64,000 bases of DNA from Aquabacter spiritensis (GCF_004346185.1 NZ_SMAI01000002.1:186001-250000), one strand, 5' to 3'. Shown: positions 26,129 through 34,768, numbered from the stretch's first letter. The notes: generated by a model not told the origin, from the sequence alone. Made by a program: numbers and translations.

Positions 26129-27253
26129 ATGCCGACGCCGCGACGAACCCTCCGTATCTCTACAGTCCTGTTGAGCGCAGCCTTGATGCTGCCGGCCCCG
26201 GCCTTCGCGCAAGTCGCCGAGCCGGTCATCGGCGTGTCCTCGCGCAGCTTTAATCCGGGCTTCTCCAACATGTGGATCGGCCAGGCGCTGGGCCTGTTCG
26301 GCAAGGACATTCAGCCCAAATCGGTCGGTACCCAGGGGGCGTCCGAAAACCTTCAGCTGATGCTGTCCGGCCAGATCACCATGAGCACGGGCACACAGGA
26401 CATCATCCTGACCTCGGCGGCCGAAGGGCGGAAGCTGCCGGCGGTCATCCCCTGCGTCTATCTGCGTGGCGTGCTGCACCGTATTTCGGTCCTGCCGAAC
26501 AGCCCGATCACGGGCTATGCGGATCTGAAGGGCAAGCGGATCGGCGTTCCGACGCTCGCTTATGGCGGCGTGGGTTATCTCAAATTCGCGCTTCGACATG
26601 CCGGCATCGCCTTCGCCGACGTCAATCTGGTGGCGGTAGGAGATGGGCAGCAGGCGGCGGTGGCGCTCGATTCCGGCCGCATCGACGCGCTGCTGAACGC
26701 CGATGTGGACGTGGTGCGCCTGAAGACCTTGGGCGTGAACGTGCGCGTGCTCGATCAGCCGGACAATATGAAGAATGCGGCAACCGCCTATGTCTTCGCC
26801 TTTGCCCGGCCCTGGTACGAGGGCCACAAGGCGGAAGCCCTCGGCATCCTCAAGGGGCTGATCCGCTCGATCATCGTGATGACCGAGAACCCGGAAGCTG
26901 CGGTGCGCGTCAGCTATTACATGCACCCGGCGTCGATCCCGAGCGGCATCTCGCGCGAGAAGGCGATCAGCGATGCCGTCACCATCATCAAGACGCGCGC
27001 GCCGCTGATTTCCCGCGACGCGGCGGCGAACGACAAATGGTGTTCCTTCTCGAAGGAGAACTGGACCGATTTCGTCGAGATTCTCGGCCTCGAAGGCAAG
27101 GTCGATCCGATGGATTTCTATACCTCCGAACTGATCGACGGCGTCAACACGATCGACGACAAGGCGATGCGCGAATGGGCGCGGGGCCTGAAGGTTCCCG
27201 AGACGGACGCCGAGATCGCGAAATGGCTCGCCGGACTGAAGCCGCCGCTCTGA
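26129..27253 (+). CDS. NMT1/THI5-type ABC transporter substrate-binding protein (orphan)
   Basis: 374 residues. A Sec signal peptide covers about 1-29 (R-R-T-L-R-I-S then TVLLSAALMLPAPAFA before Q). The mature part is a type II periplasmic-binding fold with the NMT1/TauA-like pattern: N-M-W-I-G-Q-A-L-G-L-F-G-K-D, G-S/T-Q-G-A-S-E-N-L-Q-L-M-L-S-G, D-L-K-G-K-R-I-G-V-P-T. Such proteins capture small organic acids, sulfonates or pyrimidines. No permease or ATPase is adjacent; the ABC system at 34826 has its own binding protein. ATG 26129 follows GGGAG by 8 nt. It is probably cotranscribed with the cupin gene, though a strong hairpin lies between. Confidence 0.88.
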   Translation: MPTPRRTLRISTVLLSAALMLPAPAFAQVAEPVIGVSSRSFNPGFSNMWIGQALGLFGKDIQPKSVGTQGASENLQLMLSGQITMSTGTQDIILTSAAEGRKLPAVIPCVYLRGVLHRISVLPNSPITGYADLKGKRIGVPTLAYGGVGYLKFALRHAGIAFADVNLVAVGDGQQAAVALDSGRIDALLNADVDVVRLKTLGVNVRVLDQPDNMKNAATAYVFAFARPWYEGHKAEALGILKGLIRSIIVMTENPEAAVRVSYYMHPASIPSGISREKAISDAVTIIKTRAPLISRDAAANDKWCSFSKENWTDFVEILGLEGKVDPMDFYTSELIDGVNTIDDKAMREWARGLKVPETDAEIAKWLAGLKPPL

Positions 27254-27259
27254 CGGTTC

Positions 27260-27292
27260 GACGCCCGCAGCACAAATGGCTCTGCGGGCGTC
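27260..27292 (+). terminator. Terminator-like hairpin after the binding-protein gene
   Basis: A perfect 11-bp stem (GACGCCCGCAG / CTGCGGGCGTC) with an 11-nt loop begins 7 bases after the stop. No T-run follows; it may terminate, or protect the 3' end of a highly expressed binding-protein mRNA. Confidence 0.55.
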
Positions 27293-27450
27293 GCTCGGGC
27301 CCTCCGAACGGTCTTCACGCCCGCGGCGGCGTCGGACAATTGGATTTGAGGGGGCCGCCTTTCACCCCCCGACACGAAAATTTTTCATGACGTCAGAGAT
27401 GCGGCCCGTCGGCCCGGATCTGGCGCTCGCGCTTTGCCTTGGAGTCGTCC

Positions 27451-28158
27451 ATGTCTCAACTTGTGCGTTCCAGTGATCTCGCTTCGCCGGCGGCCGGTGC
27501 GGGCCCCTCCGAAATCGATCTGATCGAGCCGGGCGAATTCCTTTCCGCCCGCTTCGTCGATCTGCCGAAAGGCGGTGCCCATGCGGTCGAGGCCGCGCCG
27601 GGCACGGACGCCTATCTCTATCTGTTCTCGGGCGATGCGGTGCTCGAAACGGCCGGGCGGACGCAGCCCTTTTCCGCCGGCGCCTTCCTGCCGCTCGCCG
27701 AGGGCGGCGTGGTCACGATTACCGGGGTGGCAGGGCAGAGCCGGCTCTATGTCGTCACGGCCAAAGGCCCGGACCTGCCCGGTGTTCCCGCGACCGCCGA
27801 CGCGATCCTGGTCGATTCGCTCCCGGTGCTCGACGTTCCCGAGCAGCTGAAGCAGCGCGTATTTCTCGTCGGCAAGGAATCGATCCCGTCCGAGCGGTCG
27901 CACGGCATGATCGTCAAATATACCGGCGACACCTGGACCAAGAGCCACCATCATCCCAATGCGGAGAGCGTGTTCTTCTTTCTCACCGGCAACGCTTTGG
28001 TTCTCGCGAATGGGGCGGAGCATCCGGTTTCGGCCGGCGACTTCGTCTATTTCGCGGTCAACGACAGCCATGGGCTGCGCAGCGCGGACAAAGAAGGCCT
28101 GAGCTTTCTCGAGTTTCACGCCCCCAGCAAGTTCGTTACGGTCCACGAGGCCTCCTGA
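27451..28158 (+). CDS. Bicupin domain protein
   Basis: 235 residues with two cupin domains. The first (about 30-110) has no His ligands and is likely structural. The second has a metal site: S-H-H-H-P-N-A-E-S-V-F-F-F-L-T-G gives the H-x-H...E ligands, and F-A-V-N-D-S-H-G-L gives the third His. That pattern suits a small dioxygenase, isomerase or amidohydrolase-like enzyme such as the (S)-ureidoglycine aminohydrolase group, or a ring-cleaving role. ATG 27451 has GGAG 7 nt upstream. It sits between the orphan binding protein and the aromatic-degradation-like array. Confidence 0.8.
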   Translation: MSQLVRSSDLASPAAGAGPSEIDLIEPGEFLSARFVDLPKGGAHAVEAAPGTDAYLYLFSGDAVLETAGRTQPFSAGAFLPLAEGGVVTITGVAGQSRLYVVTAKGPDLPGVPATADAILVDSLPVLDVPEQLKQRVFLVGKESIPSERSHGMIVKYTGDTWTKSHHHPNAESVFFFLTGNALVLANGAEHPVSAGDFVYFAVNDSHGLRSADKEGLSFLEFHAPSKFVTVHEAS

Positions 28159-28192
28159 ACGCAGCGCCGGCTGCTGAAATCGGCGGCCGGAC

Positions 28193-28230
28193 GGCGTCCC
28201 GAGGCGGCCTTTGTCGGTCGCCTCGACGCC
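28193..28230 (+). terminator. Terminator hairpin after the cupin gene
   Basis: GAGGCGGCC pairs with GGTCGCCTC (9 bp, one G-U, 6-nt loop), extended by GGCGTC/GACGCC across a 2-nt bulge. It begins 35 bases after the stop and isolates the cupin transcript from the next promoter. Confidence 0.55.
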
Positions 28231-28583
28231 CCGGGGACGTCGGCTTCATTTGTTTCAGTCTTCGCGTTCGGGCGCCGGCGGCTGAGCCGTCTCTGTCCTG
28301 TCAATAATTCGAGTTTCGACCGCGTCGCAGCGGCGTGATCCGATCCGGCGTTCGCAGGATCCCGCATCGGCGTCCGCGGCCCGCACGCGCGCCAAGCGCC
28401 TGCCTCGCTTCGCCGATTCCGCCTCGGCATTCTCCGCCTGGCACGCGCTTCCCCTCCCGCCATTGCACCATCCTTGACCGCTGCATTTCGCGGCCTGCGA
28501 CGGCGCGCGCCGGTCTGACGGCGACGCCGGAGTGTTGCAGCGCAAGGGAATCGCTGCCTACGCATGCTGCATATGCACAAACA

Positions 28584-28597
28584 TTGATCTCGATCAA
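28584..28597 (+). promoter_or_regulatory. FNR/FixK-type binding site
   Basis: TTGATCTCGATCAA is a perfect dyad and a full match to the TTGAT-N4-ATCAA consensus of FNR, FnrL and FixK regulators. Its centre lies about 60 bases before the transcription start predicted for the promoter at 28615-28643, the class I activator position. This suggests oxygen-responsive control of the array; no FNR gene is in the window. Confidence 0.65.
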
Positions 28598-28614
28598 AAA
28601 ATGCGCGCGACCTA

Positions 28615-28650
28615 TTGATCCGCCCGCGCACATTTGTAAGTATCCTTACA
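28615..28650 (+). promoter_or_regulatory. Promoter with overlapping repressor dyad
   Basis: TTGATC (28615-28620), a 17-base spacer and AAGTAT (28638-28643) form a plausible sigma-70 promoter. Overlapping its -10 element is a perfect 16-bp dyad TGTAAG-N4-CTTACA (28635-28650), 33 bases before the monooxygenase ATG. The geometry suits a repressor, perhaps the MarR protein encoded at 37576; that link is inference. Confidence 0.55.
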
Positions 28651-28683
28651 TTCTTGTGGTCCGGAGCGGCGAGGGCGAGGGTG

Positions 28684-29904
28684 ATGAAGTCGGTGGAGCG
28701 GGTCATCGTGGCGGGGTGCGGGCCGGTGGGCGCCGTGATGGCGTTGGCCCTGATCCGCAAAGGAATTCCGGTGACGATCGTCGAGGCGGACGCCGAGCCG
28801 AAAATGGACCAGCGCGCCGCCACCGTGCACCCTCCGACGGTCGAAATGCTCGCCGAACTCGACCTTCTCGACGATGCATTCGAGACCGGCCTGCAGTCCC
28901 CGATCTTCCATTTCCGCGACCGCACGACGGGTGAACTCGTGGCGGTGTTCGACGTGCAGGTGCTGGAAGGGGAGGTCGCCTATCCCTTCGTGCTGCAATG
29001 GGAGCAGTACAAGCTGGTGCGCGCCGTGATGAAACGGCTGGAGAGCCATCCGCTCGCCGACATGCGCTTCTCGACCCGCCTCGTCGATCTCGGCCAGAGC
29101 GCCGACAAGGTCGAGGCGACGGTGGTCAATCCGGCCGGCGAGACCGAACTCCTCCAGGCGCGCTACATCATCGGCACAGACGGCGGACGCTCCACGGTGC
29201 GCCGGCTCGCCGACATCGAGTTCGAAGGCTTCACCTGGCCGGAGCGCTTCATCAAGATCGGCACCCAGTTCGACTTCATCGGTGCCGGCACCGGCTACTG
29301 CACCCGCAATTATTTCTCCGATCCCGACGAATGGCTGAACCTGTTCAAGGTGAAGGGTGAAGACGAAGAGGGTGTTTGGCGCGGCATCTTCCCCGTGCCG
29401 GCCGATGAGCCCGACGAGGCGGCCCTCAGCGCCGAGGGCGTGCAGCGCCGCCTTCAGGGCCTGTTCCCGAAGGCGGGCGATTACGACATCGCCTATCACG
29501 CGCTCTATGCCGTGCATCAGCGCGTCGCGAAAACCTTCAACAAGGGCCGCGTCCTGCTCGCCGGCGACAGCGCGCACGTCAACAATCCGATCGGCGGCAT
29601 GGGCATGAATGGTGGCATCCACGATGCCATGAACCTCGCCGACAAGCTCGCCGACGTCTGGTTCGGCCGGGCCGAGCCGGACGTGTTCGACCGCTACACC
29701 CGCCAGCGCCGCAAGGCGCAGGTCGATTTCGTCCAGGCCCAGACGATCCTCAACAAGAAGTCGCTGGAAGAACGCGATCCGGCGTTGCGACGCGAGCATC
29801 TCGACCGGCTGCGCAAGACCTCCGAGGATCTCGCACTGCACCGCAAGTTCCTGTTCCGCTCGTCGCTGTTCGACAGTCTGCGCGAAGCCAACGAGGTGCT
29901 CTGA
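28684..29904 (+). CDS. FAD-dependent aromatic-ring monooxygenase
   Basis: 406 residues of the group A flavoprotein monooxygenase family (PHBH/MhpA-like). The order is Rossmann GxGxxG (IVAGCGPVGAVMA, 8-20), the D-G motif (IIGTDGGRSTVRR, near 158-170) and the G-D motif (LLAGDSAHVNNPIGG with GMGMNGGIHDAMNLA). These enzymes hydroxylate activated aromatic or pyridine rings with NAD(P)H and oxygen. It is shorter than MhpA (no thioredoxin-like tail). I chose ATG 28684 with a G-rich purine run upstream. First gene of the plus-strand array; the molybdenum hydroxylase follows after 131 bases. Confidence 0.93.
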   Translation: MKSVERVIVAGCGPVGAVMALALIRKGIPVTIVEADAEPKMDQRAATVHPPTVEMLAELDLLDDAFETGLQSPIFHFRDRTTGELVAVFDVQVLEGEVAYPFVLQWEQYKLVRAVMKRLESHPLADMRFSTRLVDLGQSADKVEATVVNPAGETELLQARYIIGTDGGRSTVRRLADIEFEGFTWPERFIKIGTQFDFIGAGTGYCTRNYFSDPDEWLNLFKVKGEDEEGVWRGIFPVPADEPDEAALSAEGVQRRLQGLFPKAGDYDIAYHALYAVHQRVAKTFNKGRVLLAGDSAHVNNPIGGMGMNGGIHDAMNLADKLADVWFGRAEPDVFDRYTRQRRKAQVDFVQAQTILNKKSLEERDPALRREHLDRLRKTSEDLALHRKFLFRSSLFDSLREANEVL

Positions 29905-30035
29905 AGGCGGGCCGCGGTCCCGCGCCTCGGCGGCACGGGAGGGAGCCGGGCGCGAAGTCCATTTCGTCCCGCGTCGCGGGGTCTAGACCACTTGTCCTTC
30001 CCTATCGGAAGGCGTTCAGACGGGGTGACCGCGGC

Positions 30036-32396
30036 ATGTCCGCAGATGCTGACACGCAGGGCTGGGTCGGGGTGCGCCTCCTGCGCAAGGAGGATCGCCG
30101 CCATCTCCTCGGCGCCTCAACCTTCACCGCGGACGTCCGGGTGCCCGGACTGCTGGAGGTCGCGTTCGTCCGCAGCCAGTTCGCCCATGGCCGGCTCGGC
30201 GCGGTGGCGAAGCCCGACGGCGCCCGCGTCTTCTCGGCGGAAGACTTTCCTCACCTGAAGCCGATCGACGGCGGCCCGGAACTGCCGAGCTTCCGCGCCG
30301 CGCCGTACCATGCCTTCGCCCGCGACAAGGTGCATTTCGTCGGCCAGATCGTGGCCGCTTGCCTGGCGCCGACGCGGGCGCAGGCGGAGGATCTCGCGGA
30401 CCAGGTCGGGGTCGAGGTCGATGCGCTCCCGGCGGTGGTCGACACGGTAGAGGCGCTCGCCCCCGGCGCCGCGATCCTCCACGACGGATTCCCGGACAAC
30501 GCCTTCATCCACGCGACCGTCACCGAGGGCGACATCGCCGCGGTCGCAGCCGCCGCTCCGGTCGCGCTGCGCCGGACCTTCCGCATGAACCGGCAGGCGA
30601 CGGTGTCGCTCGAAGGCCGGGGCGTGCTTGCGTATTGGGATCACCGGCTGGACGAACTGGTGGTGACGCTCTCCACCCAGGGCGCGCATGTGATGCGCAT
30701 CGGCCTTGCCATGGCACTCGGGCTGCCGGAGCACAAATTGCACCTTATCGCGCCAGACGTCGGCGGCGGTTTCGGCGGCAAGAACCGGCTCATGCCCGAG
30801 GAGGTGGCGGTCTGTGCCTTGGCGCTGAAGACCGGCCGCCCGGTGCGCTGGATCGAGGATCGCCGCGAACATCTCATGGCCTCGGTGCATTGCCGCGAGC
30901 ACCATTACGACATCACGCTCTATGCCACGCGCGAGGGGCGGCTCCTCGGCCTGAAGGGCGAGGTCCATATCGATGCCGGCGCCTATTCGCTCTGGCCGTC
31001 GGGTCCGTTCATGGAAGCGAGCATGGCGGCCCGCAACCTGCCGGGCCCCTATCAGATGCAGGCGCTCCATGTGGAAACCCACACGGTCGCGACCTCCAAG
31101 GCGCCGATGGGACCCTATCGCGGCGTCGCGCGCCCCGGCGCCTGTTTCGCGATCGAGCGCGCCGTCGACGAACTGGCGCATGCCATCGGCATGGAGCCGG
31201 CCGAGGTCCGGCGCATCAATCTCGTCGGACCGCACCAGATGCCCTACCGCACCATCGGCGGCATGCAGCTCGATTCCGGCGATTATCCCCAGGCGCTCGA
31301 AAGGGTTCGGGAGATGGTGGACCTCGCGGCGCTGCGCCGGCGCCAGCAGGCGGGCGAAGACGACGGACGGCGCATCGGCGTCGGGTTCGCGGTCTATACC
31401 GAGCAGAGCGGCCACGGCGCCGCGGAATGGACCAAGCGCAAGTCGCGCATCGTCCCGGGCTACGAATCGGCGACCGCGCGCATGCTGCCGGACGGGACGC
31501 TGCTTCTGCTCGTCGGCATCCAGAATCATGGCCAGGGTCTCGAAACCTCGCTCGCCCAGATCGCGGCGCAGGAGCTTTCTCTCGATCCCCACGCCATCTC
31601 GGTACGTTATGGCGACACCGCGCTGACGCCGTTCGGCTTCGGCACCTTCGCCTCGCGCAGCATCGTGTTTTCGGGCGGCGCCGTGGCGCGGGCGACGCGC
31701 GCCCTCGCCGACAAGGCCCGCCGCATCGGCGCCCATCTGCTCCAGGCGGACGTTGCCGACACCCGCCTCGCGGACGGAGCGGTGCACGGGCCGAACGGCA
31801 AGGTCTCGCTCGCCGAGATCGCGCGCGCGGCGAATGTCCGCCAGGAATTCCTGCCTGCCGGCATGCCGCCTCTGCTGGACGAGACCGCGACCTACGAGCC
31901 GGAGGAATCCGGCGGCTTCTTCTCCTATGGCGCCCATGCGGCGGTGGTGGCGGTGGACCCGGAGACCGGCGTCACAACGACCCTCGATTATGCCATCGCC
32001 GAGGATTGCGGGACGATGATCAATCCGATGATCGTCGACGGCCAGATCATCGGCGGGGTCGCCCAAGGCATCGGGACGGCGCTCTATGAGGAGATCCCCT
32101 ACGACGCGGACGGCCAGCCGCTCGCGACCACGTTCGGGGATTATATGGTGCCCTGCGCGCCCGAGCTTCCGGCGCTGCGCATCCATCATCTCGTCACCCC
32201 GGCGCACGGCACCGAATACGGTGTGAAGGGCATGGGGGAGGGCGGCGCCATCGCCCCGCCGGCCGCCATCGCCAATGCGGTAAGCGATGCCCTGCGCGAT
32301 TTCGGGGCGCGGATCTGGGAAACCCCGCTCACGCCGCGCCGGGTCTCGGACGCGGTTGCGGCGGCGTGCGGCGATCGTTCGGAGGATGCCGTATGA
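30036..32396 (+). CDS. Molybdenum hydroxylase large subunit (xanthine dehydrogenase family)
   Basis: 786 residues. The N-terminal a/b hammerhead (R-R-H-L-L-G-A-S-T-F-T-A-D) precedes the molybdopterin-binding domain: STQG (213-216), DVGGGFGGKN (241-250), MGPYRGVARP (358-367), and the catalytic Glu in KGMGEGG (E735). The active-site loop lacks A-Y-x-C-S-F-R and the form II A-Y-R-G-A-G-R, so it is not a form I CO dehydrogenase and is better read as a hydroxylase of an N-heteroaromatic or aldehyde substrate using water as oxygen donor. Its stop overlaps the FAD subunit start as ATGA. Needs molybdopterin cytosine dinucleotide from elsewhere. Confidence 0.93.
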   Translation: MSADADTQGWVGVRLLRKEDRRHLLGASTFTADVRVPGLLEVAFVRSQFAHGRLGAVAKPDGARVFSAEDFPHLKPIDGGPELPSFRAAPYHAFARDKVHFVGQIVAACLAPTRAQAEDLADQVGVEVDALPAVVDTVEALAPGAAILHDGFPDNAFIHATVTEGDIAAVAAAAPVALRRTFRMNRQATVSLEGRGVLAYWDHRLDELVVTLSTQGAHVMRIGLAMALGLPEHKLHLIAPDVGGGFGGKNRLMPEEVAVCALALKTGRPVRWIEDRREHLMASVHCREHHYDITLYATREGRLLGLKGEVHIDAGAYSLWPSGPFMEASMAARNLPGPYQMQALHVETHTVATSKAPMGPYRGVARPGACFAIERAVDELAHAIGMEPAEVRRINLVGPHQMPYRTIGGMQLDSGDYPQALERVREMVDLAALRRRQQAGEDDGRRIGVGFAVYTEQSGHGAAEWTKRKSRIVPGYESATARMLPDGTLLLLVGIQNHGQGLETSLAQIAAQELSLDPHAISVRYGDTALTPFGFGTFASRSIVFSGGAVARATRALADKARRIGAHLLQADVADTRLADGAVHGPNGKVSLAEIARAANVRQEFLPAGMPPLLDETATYEPEESGGFFSYGAHAAVVAVDPETGVTTTLDYAIAEDCGTMINPMIVDGQIIGGVAQGIGTALYEEIPYDADGQPLATTFGDYMVPCAPELPALRIHHLVTPAHGTEYGVKGMGEGGAIAPPAAIANAVSDALRDFGARIWETPLTPRRVSDAVAAACGDRSEDAV

Positions 32397-33217
32397 AGCC
32401 CGCTGCGGTCGATTATGTGCGCCCGGCGGACCTCGCCGCGGCCTGTTCTCTCCTCGCCGAGGCCGGCGATGCGGCGATGCCGGTGTCCGGCGGCCAGTCC
32501 CTGATCCCGATGATGAGCCTGCGGCTCACCGGCTTCGAGACCCTCGTCGATATTTCGCGGATCGCGGCGCTGAAGCGGACCGAGACCGATGCGACCCATG
32601 TCGTGATCGGCGCGGCCACGACCCATGCCGCGATCGAGGACGGCGCGATCCCCGATCCCTCGCATGGCCTGATGGCGCGCATTGCCGGCCGCATCGCCTA
32701 TCGCGCGGTCCGCAATCTCGGCACGATCGGCGGCTCGGTCGCGCTGGCCGACCCCGCCGCCGACTGGCCGTGCTGTCTTCTGGCGCTCGGCGCGGACATC
32801 CTGCTCGCCGGGCCGGACGGCGCGCGGACGCTGCCGGCGGACGGCTTCTTCCTCGGCCCGTACGAGACCGCGCGGGCACCGGCGGAAATCATCACCGGCT
32901 TCCGGATTCCGCGCCTGGCGGAGGGTGCGCGTTGGGGCACCAGCAAAGTGGCCCGCAAGAGCGGCGCCTTCTCGGATTCGCTCGCCGTGGCGATCCTGCT
33001 TCCGGACGGCGGCGGGCGGATCGCCCTGACCGGCACGTCCTCTCATCCCCGCCTCCTGCCGGCGGCGGGCGCGGCTTTGGCGGCGCGCGATTCCGCTGCG
33101 CTGCGGGCGACGGTGAAGGCCGAGCTCGCCGCCCTCGGCGAAGATGCGGACCCCTACCGCGCCCGCTGTCATCTCGCCACCGTCACCCGTGCCGCCGAGG
33201 AGGCGTGGAGCGCATGA
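32393..33217 (+). CDS. Molybdenum hydroxylase FAD-binding (medium) subunit
   Basis: 274 residues of the CoxM/NdhF-like family. FAD-binding motifs are GGQSLIPMMSLR and N-L-G-T-I-G-G-S-V-A-L-A-D-P-A-A-D. It relays electrons from the iron-sulfur subunit to an acceptor. ATG 32393 overlaps the large-subunit stop as ATGA, and its own stop overlaps the next start as ATGA, so the three subunits are tightly coupled in order large, medium, small, which differs from the cox order medium, small, large. Confidence 0.93.
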   Translation: MKPAAVDYVRPADLAAACSLLAEAGDAAMPVSGGQSLIPMMSLRLTGFETLVDISRIAALKRTETDATHVVIGAATTHAAIEDGAIPDPSHGLMARIAGRIAYRAVRNLGTIGGSVALADPAADWPCCLLALGADILLAGPDGARTLPADGFFLGPYETARAPAEIITGFRIPRLAEGARWGTSKVARKSGAFSDSLAVAILLPDGGGRIALTGTSSHPRLLPAAGAALAARDSAALRATVKAELAALGEDADPYRARCHLATVTRAAEEAWSA

Positions 33218-33723
33218 CCGCCATCACTCTCACCCTCAATGGCGACCGCGTCCGCGAAGAGGTCGAGCCGCGGGACATCCTGGCCGATCTGCTGCGGGAC
33301 CGGCTGCGCCTGACCGGAACCCATCTCGGCTGCGAGCACGGCGCCTGCGGCGCCTGCACGGTGACGCTCGACGGCCTACCGGTGCGGTCCTGCATCGTGC
33401 TCGCGGTGATGTGCGACGGCAGGACGGTCGAGACCATCGAGGGCACCCGGGCAGATGCCACCATGGACGTCATCCGGCGCCATTTCCACGAGCAGCATGC
33501 GCTGCAATGCGGCTTCTGCACCCCCGGCATGCTGATCGCCGCGCGCGACATCATCGCCCGCCACACACGGCCGGACGAGGCCACCGTGCGGCGCGAGCTG
33601 TCCGGCCAGGTGTGTCGCTGCACCGGCTATATGGGCATCGTCGCCGCCATCCGCGCCGCCGCGGCCGAGCTTCATCCCGCGCCGGGCGCGGACCTTCGCA
33701 CACCAGACCTGTCAACGAGTTGA
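33214..33723 (+). CDS. Molybdenum hydroxylase 2Fe-2S (small) subunit
   Basis: 169 residues. The plant-type cluster uses C40, C45, C48 and C60 (G-C-E-H-G-A-C-G-A-C), and the proximal cluster uses C99, C102, C134 and C136 (Q-C-G-F-C-T-P-G and C-R-C-T-G-Y). All eight ligands are present. It transfers electrons from the molybdenum centre to FAD. The start ATG at 33214 overlaps the medium-subunit stop. The C-terminal 15 residues beyond the fold are Pro/Ala-rich. Confidence 0.94.
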   Translation: MTAITLTLNGDRVREEVEPRDILADLLRDRLRLTGTHLGCEHGACGACTVTLDGLPVRSCIVLAVMCDGRTVETIEGTRADATMDVIRRHFHEQHALQCGFCTPGMLIAARDIIARHTRPDEATVRRELSGQVCRCTGYMGIVAAIRAAAAELHPAPGADLRTPDLSTS

Positions 33724-33737
33724 GGGTGGACCCGTCC

Positions 33738-34742
33738 ATGCGTCTCGATGCCTATACGCACCTGTTTCCGCCGGCTTATTTCGAGCGGATGCAGCAGCAC
33801 GTCGCCAATAAGGGCGCGATCAAGCGCTGGCTGAACCTGCCGACCCTCTGGGACGTCGAGGCGCGGCTGCGCATGATCGACAGCTTCGGCGATTACCAGC
33901 AGGTTCTCGCCAATTCCATGCCCGCGGTGGAGTACATCGTCGGCCCGGATCTGTCCCCGGAACTCTCGCGCATCGCCAATGACGGTTTTGCGGAGCTCGT
34001 CGCCAAGTATCCCGATCATTTCCCCGCCTTTATCGCCTCACTGCCGATGAACAATCCCGAGGCGGCGGTCGCAGAGATAGACCGGGCGATCGGCGATCTC
34101 GGTGCCAAGGGCGTGCAGATCTTCACCAATGTGAATGGCCGGCCGCTCGACGAGGAGGAGTTCTATCCGATCTTCGAGCGCATGGCGCACCACGATCTGC
34201 CGATCTGGCTGCACCCGTCGCGCGGTCCGGATTTCGTCGACTACAAGTCGGAGAAGAAGTCGAAATACGAGATCTGGTGGACATTCGGCTGGCCGTACGA
34301 GACCAGCGCCGCCATGTCCCACATCGTGTTCTCCAAGATCCTGGAGCGACTGCCGACTCTGAAGATCATCACCCACCACATGGGGGCGATGATCCCGTTC
34401 TTCGAGGGGCGCGTCGGCCCCGGCTGGGACCAGCTCGGCAGCCGCACCAATGACGAGGATTACGAAGGCCTGCTGAAGTCGCTGAAGAAGCGGCCGATCG
34501 ACTATTTCCGCATGTTCTACGCCGATACGGCGCTGTTCGGTTCGCTGTCCGGCACGAAATGCGGCCTGGATTTCTTCCCGGTCGAGCAGATCGTCTTCGC
34601 CAGCGACTGCCCGTTCGACCCCGAGGGGGGCTACCAGTTCATCCGCGAGACCCTGCGCGTGCTGGATGCCCTCGATCTGACGCCGGAGCAGCGGGAGAAG
34701 ATCATGGGCGGCAATCTCCGCCGCATGATGAAGTTGAGCTGA
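33738..34742 (+). CDS. Amidohydrolase-2 family hydrolase or decarboxylase (ACMSD-like)
   Basis: 334 residues with a TIM-barrel amidohydrolase fold of the ACMSD/gamma-resorcylate decarboxylase group. Likely metal and catalytic residues are H8, H159 (L-P-I-W-L-H-P), H213 (I-I-T-H-H-M-G) and D290 (F-A-S-D-C-P-F-D). The usual N-terminal D-x-H-x-H is D-A-Y-T-H here, so the first His ligand is replaced by Tyr6. Non-oxidative decarboxylation of an aromatic or heteroaromatic acid, or ring-product hydrolysis, is the likely reaction. It starts 14 bases after the hydroxylase; a GTG at 33726 would add four residues. Confidence 0.88.
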   Translation: MRLDAYTHLFPPAYFERMQQHVANKGAIKRWLNLPTLWDVEARLRMIDSFGDYQQVLANSMPAVEYIVGPDLSPELSRIANDGFAELVAKYPDHFPAFIASLPMNNPEAAVAEIDRAIGDLGAKGVQIFTNVNGRPLDEEEFYPIFERMAHHDLPIWLHPSRGPDFVDYKSEKKSKYEIWWTFGWPYETSAAMSHIVFSKILERLPTLKIITHHMGAMIPFFEGRVGPGWDQLGSRTNDEDYEGLLKSLKKRPIDYFRMFYADTALFGSLSGTKCGLDFFPVEQIVFASDCPFDPEGGYQFIRETLRVLDALDLTPEQREKIMGGNLRRMMKLS

Positions 34743-34768
34743 GGATCGTACCGCGTAACCGCCCAGAA

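Larger units (their letters stand above)
28159..28683. other. Long intergenic region upstream of the catabolic array
   Basis: 525 bases with no gene I can support. In order, it holds the cupin terminator hairpin, about 330 bases with no recognised element, a TGCATATGCA palindrome at 28568-28577, an FNR/FixK-type box, a sigma-70-like promoter, and a TGTAAG dyad. Short open frames in it lack codon bias and ribosome-binding sites. Confidence 0.7.

Noticed and set aside
28335-28934. 199-residue open frame across the promoter of the catabolic array
   Set aside because: It overlaps the monooxygenase start out of frame, and its composition is that of a shadow; the region carries clear promoter elements instead.
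30117-32207. 696-residue open frame opposite the molybdenum hydroxylase large subunit
   Set aside because: The plus-strand gene has all family motifs and coupled neighbours; this frame has none.
30036-33723. CO dehydrogenase (coxLMS)
   Set aside because: The large subunit reads M-G-P-Y-R-G-V-A-R in the active-site loop and lacks A-Y-x-C-S-F-R; gene order also differs from cox.
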